Assembly: GCA_030624445.1 (NCBI GenBank)
Contig: JAUXKD010000004.1
Span: 1-11,919 of the forward strand
Source: Candidatus Aenigmatarchaeota archaeon
Lineage (GTDB): Archaea > Aenigmatarchaeota > Aenigmatarchaeia > QMZP01 > JAFGSV01
Direction: 5' to 3'
DNA length: 11,919 nucleotides
Translations under genes and position numbers: made by a program
Shown here: piece after piece, positions 5,931-11,919 of the stretch
Numbering within the stretch: the stretch's first letter is position 1
Layout of the letters: each line of letters opens with the position of its first letter
Notes under the pieces: generated by a model
Seen by the model: the letters and a program-made list of their open reading frames with translations, nothing else
What the model was told of the DNA's origin: nothing
Databases searched by the model: none

Positions 5931-6503
5931 ATGCCAAAAAAGAAAAGCGTGAAGAAAGCGGAAGGGGAGAAGACCGTGAGACCGAAGGCGGAGCTCCTTG
6001 TGAACAATGCGGTCATCGATAAAAATTTCGATGAACTGACCGGGAAGTCTTACGGAAAGTTGATTGGGAAGAGGCTTGAGATCTCCATAGTCGAGGCCTT
6101 GTATCTCCTCGGCAAGGAAAAGATCGACCTGAAAAAGAACGGGAGAAAGGTGGACACTGGCAGGCTTCTCTCGGCCGGCCTGAAGCTGGATCCCAGGCTG
6201 CAGGAGAAGTACGTGGTTTATTCTGACCTGAGGGAGAGGGGCCTGGTTGTCAAGACGGGCTTCAAGTTCGGTTGCGACTTCAGGGTATACAAGCGGGGGG
6301 TCGGCGTGAAAAAGGGACCCAAAGGCCCGGGAGAGCACACCAAATGGATAGTCTATGTCGTACCGGAGGATTACACCTGTTCTTTCCAGGAACTGAGCAG
6401 GGCGGTCAGGCTGGCACATTCAATCCGGGCCAGGATGCTCTGGTCCGTGGTCGATAACGAGAACAACGTGACGTACTACGAGGTTTTAAGGCTTAAACCT
6501 TAA
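5931..6503 (+). CDS. endA: tRNA-splicing endonuclease
   Basis: 190 residues, the size of the single-domain EndA that usually forms homotetramers. It cuts both ends of tRNA introns at bulge-helix-bulge motifs, leaving 2',3'-cyclic phosphates. The N-terminal domain (about 20-85) includes YGKLIGKRLEISIVEALYLL (41-60). The catalytic domain (about 88-190) includes FKFGCDFRVYKRG (111-123, Y120 the likely general base), EHTKWIV (135-141, H136 the likely general acid), VPEDYTCSF (144-152) and AVRLAHSIRARMLWSVVD (158-175). The third catalytic residue, normally a lysine in a (V/I)RK motif, appears as alanine in I165-R166-A167-R168. The Y-to-H segment also carries a glycine/lysine-rich stretch (GVGVKKGPKGPG, 123-134). 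The first 20 residues are basic and probably disordered. endA is leaderless, leads the endA-rps17e-CBS-HPF group and lies just after an intron-containing tRNA. Confidence 0.94.
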   Translation: MPKKKSVKKAEGEKTVRPKAELLVNNAVIDKNFDELTGKSYGKLIGKRLEISIVEALYLLGKEKIDLKKNGRKVDTGRLLSAGLKLDPRLQEKYVVYSDLRERGLVVKTGFKFGCDFRVYKRGVGVKKGPKGPGEHTKWIVYVVPEDYTCSFQELSRAVRLAHSIRARMLWSVVDNENNVTYYEVLRLKP

Positions 6504-6510
6504 TATCACA

Positions 6511-6516
6511 GGTGAT
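6511..6516 (+). promoter_or_regulatory. ribosome-binding site of rps17e
   Basis: GGTGAT, a perfect match to the archaeal anti-Shine-Dalgarno, sits 3 bases before the ATG at 6520 and 7 bases after the endA stop. It fixes the start of the small ribosomal protein gene. This contrasts with endA, which has no such site. Confidence 0.65.
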
Positions 6517-6519
6517 ACT

Positions 6520-6723
6520 ATGGGAAGGATAAAAAGCATTGCCATAAAGAATCTGGGAAAGGAGTTCATAAAAGGTCACGGCAAGGACTTTTCCACGGAT
6601 TTCGATGGCAACAAAGAAGCCCTTGGAAAAATACGCAAGATACGTAGCAAGAAGAACAGGAACGTGGTAGCGGGCTACATAACCAAGGAAATGAAAAAAA
6701 GGAAGAGAATGGGCAACGTTTAG
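6520..6723 (+). CDS. rps17e: small ribosomal subunit protein eS17
   Basis: 67 residues, as expected for archaeal eS17 (S17e), a 30S protein shared with eukaryotes and absent from bacteria. The family signature is evident: MGRIKSIAIKNLGKEFI at the start, FSTDFDGNKEAL (24-35) and the NVVAGYITK segment (48-56), with a lysine/arginine-rich tail. It is translated from a strong GGTGAT site, 16 bases after endA, and is followed 16 bases later by the CBS-HPF gene. The three genes are probably one transcript. Confidence 0.95.
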   Translation: MGRIKSIAIKNLGKEFIKGHGKDFSTDFDGNKEALGKIRKIRSKKNRNVVAGYITKEMKKRKRMGNV

Positions 6724-6739
6724 ATTCATCGGTAAAACT

Positions 6740-7843
6740 ATGGAAATGGAAAACGTTTTCGAGAAACCGCTGATTGTCAACGCGGACTCAACGGTGTCCA
6801 AGGCAGTTTCCAAAATGCTCAAGAATCACAGGCACGAAGCCACCGTGATGGATGGCGATGAGTTTTACGGCGTGCTATCGGCCGCCGACCTCTTGAAAAC
6901 AGGCATAACCAATCCGGAAAAAACATCCATAAAACCATTGGTAAAGCGCATATCTCCAATGGATTCCCGGTCATCGCCGGGTGATATTCTTAACACCATT
7001 CTTGTCAACGACTGCAGGTCGCTGCCCGTGAAACACGGCAACAGAATTTTTGTTGTAAGCAAAATCGGCCTGCTCAAACTTTTCAAAGCCGAACTCGAAT
7101 TGAAGGGCAGGACCGTTGGCGATGTAATGAACTTCCCTTTCTGCATCGGCCCCGACGAAAGCATATCCACGGCCAGGGCTCTGATAAGGGACGTCGGCGT
7201 TCCCGGGCTGGTTATTATCGATGAAAAAGGAAAGGCGGACGGTATCATTGACGCGCTCCGGCTGCTCAGGGCCGTCATCGGAAAGGAGAGTGTGAAGAGA
7301 GGCGAGGAAAGCGGGGAGAAAATTAGATTCGACGACTTGCCCGTAAAATCGCTAGCCTCCAAAACTTTCATCAGGACCGGTGAAGGGACGCCCCTCCTTG
7401 ATGCACTGGGGAAGATGACCGGAAACAATACGCTGTATCTGGTCGTTGAGCGCGAGGGAAAAGTGACGGGCCTGGTGACACCCAAGGACATACTCAAGCT
7501 GGCCGTTGGTGCGGTCGAGGGCGTGCGTGTCACGGTATCGGGAATCCAGGAAGAGGACAATTTCGTAAAATCCATCGTGGACGAAGAGATAGAGCATACG
7601 GTTAAGAAACTGGGAAAGATAATGCCGCTTTCCTATTTCGTTATGCATATCCGTAAATACCATAAAACCGGGCGCCGGGTCAAGTACTCGGTCCACGCCA
7701 GGCTTATAACAGGAAAAGGGGACTTCTTCGCCGAGGACCATGAATGGGACCTGACCAAGGCAACCAAAGGCGTGCTCGCAAAGATCGAAAAGGAAGTTCT
7801 CAAGAAGGATGAAAAAACAAAAGTTTACAGAAGAGGCCCCTGA
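6740..7843 (+). CDS. four CBS-like repeats fused to an HPF/RaiA-like ribosome hibernation domain
   Basis: 367 residues. The first 256 contain four CBS-like repeats (about 5-56, 67-117, 124-179 and 198-256), each with strand-helix patterns such as YGVLSAADLLK (43-53), PGLVIIDEKGKADGIID (155-171) and YLVVEREGKVTGLVTPKDIL (233-252). CBS pairs form Bateman modules that bind AMP, ADP, ATP or S-adenosylmethionine. Residues about 262-357 resemble HPF/RaiA/S30AE: VRVTVSGIQ, EEIEHTVKKLGKI, HIRKYHKTGRRVKYSVHARL (303-322), GDFFAEDHEWDLTKA (327-341) and ALAKIEKEV-like ending VLAKIEKEV (345-353). HPF-family proteins occupy the mRNA and tRNA channels of the small subunit and silence ribosomes in dormancy. 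A nucleotide-controlled hibernation factor is the natural inference, and the eS17 neighbour supports a ribosomal role. ATG at 6740 or 6746 is possible; no strong ribosome-binding site separates them. The 45 bases between this gene and convergent glyS show no strong terminator. Confidence 0.85.
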   Translation: MEMENVFEKPLIVNADSTVSKAVSKMLKNHRHEATVMDGDEFYGVLSAADLLKTGITNPEKTSIKPLVKRISPMDSRSSPGDILNTILVNDCRSLPVKHGNRIFVVSKIGLLKLFKAELELKGRTVGDVMNFPFCIGPDESISTARALIRDVGVPGLVIIDEKGKADGIIDALRLLRAVIGKESVKRGEESGEKIRFDDLPVKSLASKTFIRTGEGTPLLDALGKMTGNNTLYLVVEREGKVTGLVTPKDILKLAVGAVEGVRVTVSGIQEEDNFVKSIVDEEIEHTVKKLGKIMPLSYFVMHIRKYHKTGRRVKYSVHARLITGKGDFFAEDHEWDLTKATKGVLAKIEKEVLKKDEKTKVYRRGP

Positions 7844-7888
7844 TCAACTATAGAAAAATGGATTGGAGGTTATCGGTTTATGGTCCGT

Positions 7889-9391
7889 TTATTTGATCGG
7901 CTTACCCACCTTTTCAAAATCTGTCTGCCCGTTTATGAGCCCTCTTAAGGTGCCCACAAGATCTTTTATTTTTACTCTCCTCTGTTTCTGATCGTTGCGG
8001 TTCCTTATAGTCACGGATTTGTCCTTTTTCGAATCGTAATCGTAAGTCAAGCAAAAGCTTGTACCGGCCTCGTCCTGCCTGTAATAAAGCTTTCCTATGA
8101 AGCCCTCGTCATAAAGAACATAGAATCCGGCATCTATGAGCAGATCATATATGCCCCGTGCCTCCTCCGGGAGGCCGTCCTTCCTGACCAGAGGGAATAC
8201 GGCCACCTGGTAGGGCGACACCGCGGGCGGGAATGAGAAATAAACCCTGTCGCCGTCTTTTTTCATGCACGATTCGAGGATGGAGTATACCGGTCTGTCA
8301 ATGCCGTATGCCACTTCGACAACGTGAGGGATGAACTTGCGACCGTCGATATTGACAGCCATGCTGTTTTTGCTGAATTCCTCGTGCCTCTTGAGGTCGT
8401 AATCCGTCCTGTCCGCAATACCAACCAGTTCTATTTTCCCGTAGACCTTGGACACGAATTCCACGTCCCACGTGTCTGACGAGTAGAAACTCCTTTCGTC
8501 ATCCTTGTGCTGTCTGCACCTCAACATGCCTTCATCTATTCCCATATTTTTGTACAGTTCCACTGAAACCGCAAGAAAGTAGGCAATCCATTCGTTCGTG
8601 AGCTTTTTCTTGACCAAACCGCTAACCTTCATTACCTTTCCTTTTTTGTTCATGGTCTGATCGTGCTTGGTCAAGACCGTCAATTTTACATCCTTGACAG
8701 CGTCAAAATTTGGATGACTTCCTTTCTGCTTGGGATCCAAAAAGAACTGGGCTTCAGCCTGGCTGAATTCCCTGAGCCTTACAAGCCCCTGCCTGGGGGA
8801 AATCTCGTTCCTGAAAGACCTGCCGAACTGAATGGCACCGAAGGGCAGTTTCTTCCTTGCAAGCTCGAAGAGTCTCCTGAAGGGCATGTACGTCGTCTGT
8901 GCGGTCTCGGGCCTCAGGCATCCAGAGATCTTGTTCTTTCCGGGTCCTATGAAAGTCTTGAACATGAGGTTGTAATCATAAATTTTGTCAAGGCTTCCGT
9001 TGCACTTCGGGCATTTTACGTTGTTCTTCTGTAACATTTTCTGGACCTGCGGCAGGCTAATACCATCCGTGGATTTTTTGGTCCTTTCCTCCAGCAGATG
9101 ATCGGCCCTGTACGCCTCGCCGCACTTCTGGCACTCTACCGTTATGTCAGTGAACGATTCCACATGCCCGCTCGCTACCCACGCATCCTCGGGAGAAAGG
9201 ACAGGGGCTTCTATCATCATGCAGCGCTCGTTGTTTACGTAATGTTCCCTTATCATTTTCTCGACTCTCAGCTTTAACAAAGAACCCAGAGGGCCGTACG
9301 TGAAGAAGCCTGCGCAGCCGCCGTATATCTCGAAAGACGGCCAGAAAAATCCCCTTCTCTTCGCTACATCGAGAATGTTGTCTTTTGCCAC
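7889..9391 (-). CDS. glyS: glycyl-tRNA synthetase, archaeal/eukaryotic class II type
   Basis: 500 residues, compact compared with about 570 in many archaea. It attaches glycine to tRNA-Gly as a homodimer. Recognisable elements: FFWPSFEIYGG (15-25) near the N-terminus; two CxxC pairs, C87/C90 and C127/C130, that may bind zinc; RPETAQ (160-165); motif 2 with RSFRNEISPRQGL (191-203) and REFSQAEAQFF (207-217); ELVGIADRTDYDL (321-333); and motif 3 around AYGIDRPVYSIL (361-372, R366). The anticodon-binding domain (about 393-490) includes SPYQVAVFPLV, YVLYDEG and the conserved IGKLYYRQDEAGTSFCLTYD region. The start is GTG at 9391: an in-frame TGA lies nine bases upstream, and the alternative ATG at 9401 is out of frame. 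It follows the UbiA-family gene by 20 bases on the same strand, so the two are probably co-transcribed, and it converges on the CBS-HPF gene. Confidence 0.95.
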   Translation of the reverse strand: MAKDNILDVAKRRGFFWPSFEIYGGCAGFFTYGPLGSLLKLRVEKMIREHYVNNERCMMIEAPVLSPEDAWVASGHVESFTDITVECQKCGEAYRADHLLEERTKKSTDGISLPQVQKMLQKNNVKCPKCNGSLDKIYDYNLMFKTFIGPGKNKISGCLRPETAQTTYMPFRRLFELARKKLPFGAIQFGRSFRNEISPRQGLVRLREFSQAEAQFFLDPKQKGSHPNFDAVKDVKLTVLTKHDQTMNKKGKVMKVSGLVKKKLTNEWIAYFLAVSVELYKNMGIDEGMLRCRQHKDDERSFYSSDTWDVEFVSKVYGKIELVGIADRTDYDLKRHEEFSKNSMAVNIDGRKFIPHVVEVAYGIDRPVYSILESCMKKDGDRVYFSFPPAVSPYQVAVFPLVRKDGLPEEARGIYDLLIDAGFYVLYDEGFIGKLYYRQDEAGTSFCLTYDYDSKKDKSVTIRNRNDQKQRRVKIKDLVGTLRGLINGQTDFEKVGKPIK

Positions 9392-9411
9392 AATTAATCA
9401 TCTAGGGTATA

Positions 9412-10422
9412 TTAATCCTTCGGCGGCTCAAAAATGCCCAGTCCGCTGAGATTTATGCTGCTGTTGATCGCTTCCTGAAGCTCTTCCAGCGACGCGTATC
9501 TCGGCTCGGTCAGGTTCTTCAGGTTCTCAGCAACGCTATCAGGCAGGTTGCGGTAAATATCCTGCTTGTACTGGTCTATGGTGATGGTTATGTTGTCATT
9601 GGCCTCCGCGATCGGAGGTATGGTAAGCATGAGGAACGCTATCACGAAGACAGGCAGCATGAACAATTCCAAAAAGAGCCAGTTCGTGAATTTCAGCCTC
9701 TTCCCTATGCTTAACATGGTCAATACGAAAGACACTGCGAACAGGATGATCATGGAAAGCGCGAAGTTGTACAGAAAGACAGAGATGACGTATGAGAAGA
9801 TGGAAGCCACCCCCAGGGGGAATAAAACCCACTTTTTTTCCGTTATGGTTTTTCTCTTCATGTCGGATTTATAGACCACGTACAGGATCGAGTATACGAG
9901 CGAGAAGCACATCACGATCCAGAACGGGAAGAATCTCAGGTCCGATGTGAGCGCGAACCAGCCAGATGAATACTTCAGAAATTCTATGACCGTTAAATTG
10001 ATCGACGTCGCCGAAATTCTTTTCTTGAGTCTCGTGTATGGGGACGAATGCAGGAAATTCAGGAAAACGAGCGAAATCATTATCATCAGGAACCAGCCGT
10101 TCACCATCGCGGAGAGCGAAATGCCTGTCAGCAAAAACACCGTCCCTAAAATCGCGGCTCCCTTCTTGCTGATTTTACCGCTCGCAACCAGTTTCCACTC
10201 CTTTTTTTCCGAATCCTTCCTGTCCTCCTCGCTGTCGACGATATCGTTGAAGAAATATACGGAAGAATACGCCGTTAAAAAGGCGGCCATTGCTATCATC
10301 ATGACCACAAAATTCAGGCTGCCGTTGACCAGCCAGAATAGTACAACGCCCAGAAGGAACTGAACCATGTTCTTCGGAAGGCTGACGGTGACGCTGTTGT
10401 AAAGCAGGCTCCTTGACACCAT
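9412..10422 (-). CDS. UbiA-family membrane prenyltransferase
   Basis: 336 residues with about eight hydrophobic segments between 20 and 272. UbiA enzymes join polyprenyl diphosphates to acceptors such as quinone precursors, glycerol lipids or phosphoribose. The first aspartate-rich motif is clear: FFNDIVDSEEDRKD (57-70, N59, D60, D63, D67), binding the magnesium-diphosphate. It is followed by KLVASGKIS (77-85), matching the ASGxIS segment of family members, most like decaprenylphosphoryl-5-phosphoribose synthases. The second motif, usually two or three acidic residues, is reduced to YVVYKSDMKRK (181-191) with only D187. The last 65 residues (272-336) form a polar tail with no membrane segment, unusual for the family. 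ATG at 10422 is preceded by GGGTGAA about 10 bases upstream. The gene leads the leftward ubiA-glyS pair. Family membership is firm; substrate is unknown. Confidence 0.87.
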   Translation of the reverse strand: MVSRSLLYNSVTVSLPKNMVQFLLGVVLFWLVNGSLNFVVMMIAMAAFLTAYSSVYFFNDIVDSEEDRKDSEKKEWKLVASGKISKKGAAILGTVFLLTGISLSAMVNGWFLMIMISLVFLNFLHSSPYTRLKKRISATSINLTVIEFLKYSSGWFALTSDLRFFPFWIVMCFSLVYSILYVVYKSDMKRKTITEKKWVLFPLGVASIFSYVISVFLYNFALSMIILFAVSFVLTMLSIGKRLKFTNWLFLELFMLPVFVIAFLMLTIPPIAEANDNITITIDQYKQDIYRNLPDSVAENLKNLTEPRYASLEELQEAINSSINLSGLGIFEPPKD

Positions 10423-10478
10423 AATGTATTATTCACCCTGTTCTCCTAAATATCTTTCCGAAATGAAATAACACCCTA

Positions 10479-10490
10479 ATTTATATATAT
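10479..10490 (-). promoter_or_regulatory. promoter of the leftward UbiA-glyS pair
   Basis: On the leftward strand this reads TATATATAAATT, a strong archaeal TATA box, about 60 bases before the ATG at 10422. Transcription would begin near 10455, leaving a leader of about 33 bases that carries the GGGTGAA ribosome-binding site at 10432-10438. The adjacent AT-rich bases up to 10500 could also serve in termination of the upstream leftward gene. Confidence 0.6.
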
Positions 10491-10510
10491 TATTAATTTG
10501 CACGCTGCCC

Positions 10511-11919
10511 CTATTCCATGATTTCTGTCAATGGCCTGCCTTGCACGTATTCCGGTATTTTTATACCCAACAGACTCAGGATTGTCGGCATCTGGTTTAT
10601 ATGCTCTATGTTCCCCTCCAGTTCATACCCCCGCCTGACGCCCGGACCCATGATCACGAAGGGTGTCAGCAGGCATTCCGTCCCGGGGGAGATGGTCTGT
10701 TTATAACCCCTTGTAATCGGTTCCGTGAATATTGTGAGGTCTTCGTCCATCTCTTCGAACCAGAAGTAACCGGGTTCAGCTTCCAGAACGATGTCTCCGA
10801 CCCTCTCGGTAGGCAGATTGAAGAACGCAGGCGCATCTTCCCATTCATGTGCCCTGGCTACAGGCTTCGACCCGTTTTCATCCTCGAGAGAACGGAGCAG
10901 GTCAATGACTTCCTGTCTTAGCCTTTCATACTCATCTCCGCTTGCCCTGTTCCAGAGACCGGCCAGCCCGTCCGGATTGACATATACGTGGGCCATCTTC
11001 AGAAAGACTACCTTCGTGTTGTTCCAGTCAACCGTAGGTTCCCCGGTGATCGTATTTACGGTGAAGTTCAGCCATCCCTTGCTTGCGAACAGGTTGTTAA
11101 GCTTCACCAGCCTGTTCAAAGGGCAAATGCCGTGATCAGAACTGAGCACAATCAATGCATTATCGCCCATGTTATCTATGGCCTCACCCAAGATGCTGTC
11201 CAGCCCTTTGTACATGAGCAGAATATCATCCCAGGAGTCTTGAGCCTTCGTCTGATCGTAAAATCCGCTGGCGGGGTCAACGTTACCTAACCACCACCTG
11301 CTTTCCAGCATCTGATTCGGCGTGTACGTGTCATGGATGATCACGTCGGGCTTGTATTGTCTTATCAAAAAGGATATCGCGTTCTTGTGCCATTCCAGGG
11401 ACATCATGGCCTCTTCAAGGAAGGTCGACTTGTCCTCGTCCTCGTATATTAGCTGTGGTGGCCAGTTGTCCGCAAAGTCAACCATCGGTCCCACGTTCAA
11501 TGTTATCTCTTCCGCAACTTGGTTTGGCTCGGTGATATATCTGTTGATGTTGTTGTAGAAGAACCTGACCCTGAAGGTGCCGTCGTCAGAGAGCTTTATG
11601 ATTTTTATCTTCACCTGCGAATCAAAGGTTACGTTTTGCCAACGCAGTTCTATCGGTATCCAGCCGCTCCAAATATCCTGTTTCAATGTGATAACAGGCA
11701 TCATCTTATCAAAAGAAAACTGTATCCGGTCATAATTCGTTTTGACGTCATTGGTGCTGTCAAATATGTATGCATGCACCTGGGTCCCGTATCCGGTCAT
11801 GCTGGTCTCCAACGATGGGCTGAATGATTGAGGAGCATTTTGCCAGCCTGTGGCATTTCTTAATTCCGTGAACTGAGTCAGTTGCAACCCCAGGTAGAAC
11901 AGTTTTACTCCCCTGCCGA
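10511..11919 (-). CDS. alkaline-phosphatase-superfamily (type I phosphodiesterase) protein, 5' end outside window
   Basis: The frame is open from the stop at 10511 to the window edge, giving 468 residues of the C-terminal part; the nucleophile region lies outside. The superfamily is shown by ALIVLSSDHGICPLN (SSDHG at about 11129-11143, a metal-site 2 signature), PFVIMGPGVRRGY and the closing INQMPTILSLLGI plus VQGRPL, as in type I phosphodiesterase/nucleotide pyrophosphatase proteins (PF01663-like). Other members hydrolyse nucleotide or phosphate esters or transfer phospho-groups. Metal-site 1 positions appear altered: where a D..H motif is usual there is YTPNQMLESRWW, and where GTH is usual there is GTEC. 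A beta-rich stretch precedes these motifs and may be an inserted or accessory domain. The TTG at 11887 is not a convincing start because coding continues upstream with GRGVKLFYLGL. The 88 bases to the UbiA gene hold its promoter. Confidence 0.82.
   Translation of the reverse strand, partial: GRGVKLFYLGLQLTQFTELRNATGWQNAPQSFSPSLETSMTGYGTQVHAYIFDSTNDVKTNYDRIQFSFDKMMPVITLKQDIWSGWIPIELRWQNVTFDSQVKIKIIKLSDDGTFRVRFFYNNINRYITEPNQVAEEITLNVGPMVDFADNWPPQLIYEDEDKSTFLEEAMMSLEWHKNAISFLIRQYKPDVIIHDTYTPNQMLESRWWLGNVDPASGFYDQTKAQDSWDDILLMYKGLDSILGEAIDNMGDNALIVLSSDHGICPLNRLVKLNNLFASKGWLNFTVNTITGEPTVDWNNTKVVFLKMAHVYVNPDGLAGLWNRASGDEYERLRQEVIDLLRSLEDENGSKPVARAHEWEDAPAFFNLPTERVGDIVLEAEPGYFWFEEMDEDLTIFTEPITRGYKQTISPGTECLLTPFVIMGPGVRRGYELEGNIEHINQMPTILSLLGIKIPEYVQGRPLTEIME

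Noticed and set aside
9401..9401. ATG at 9401 as the glyS start
   Set aside because: It is in a different frame from the GlyRS coding sequence and leads to a short, unrecognisable peptide.
11885..11887. TTG at 11887 as the start of the phosphatase-like gene
   Set aside because: The frame stays open with plausible coding sequence to the window edge and the conserved N-terminal catalytic part is missing, so the gene begins outside.

Overview
The window is archaeal. The gene set consists of archaeal or archaeo-eukaryotic information-processing genes: translation factor aIF1A, a Dim2/Pno1-type KH protein, both subunits of DNA topoisomerase VI, an archaeal tRNA-splicing endonuclease beside an intron-containing tRNA, ribosomal protein eS17 and an archaeal/eukaryotic-type GlyRS. 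TATA-like boxes, T-run terminators, GGTG-type ribosome-binding sites and apparently leaderless starts agree with this. The lineage cannot be fixed from sequence alone. The compact proteins and the pilin-like N-terminus of the first large protein (MKKGFLHIVEV followed by one hydrophobic helix) resemble DPANN-type archaea such as Aenigmarchaeota; this is a low-confidence impression.

Layout. Bases 1-60 hold the first 20 codons of a leftward membrane-protein gene, possibly TrkH-like. A divergent promoter region (61-156) with two TAG-N4-CTA palindromes separates it from a rightward gene (157-1953) for a membrane-anchored surface protein with a LamG-like domain. Next come aIF1A and the KH protein, then, behind a T-run and a new TATA box, the overlapping top6B-top6A pair. 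A short stable-RNA block follows: tRNA-Asn(GUU) with a 37-nt intron at position 37/38, and tRNA-Phe(GAA). After it come endA, rps17e and a gene for four CBS-like repeats fused to a ribosome hibernation factor (HPF/RaiA)-like domain. This block converges on a leftward group: glyS, a UbiA-family prenyltransferase and, at the right edge, an alkaline-phosphatase-superfamily protein whose 5' end lies outside the window.

How the genes fit together. Most of the rightward genes serve translation and its control: initiation (aIF1A), small-subunit maturation (KH protein), tRNA supply and splicing (tRNAs, EndA), a small-subunit protein (eS17) and a probable energy-sensing ribosome-silencing factor (CBS-HPF). 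Topoisomerase VI sits in its familiar archaeal neighbourhood, but the RIO1 kinase gene often found between aIF1A and the KH gene is absent. The most notable points are the CBS-HPF fusion in a ribosomal operon, the competing folds of the tRNA-Asn intron, the EndA next to it with an apparent change at the catalytic lysine, the LamG-like domain that seems inserted into a GATase-like fold, and the paired palindromes in the divergent promoter. I see no mobile element, CRISPR array or stretch over 300 bases without a gene.
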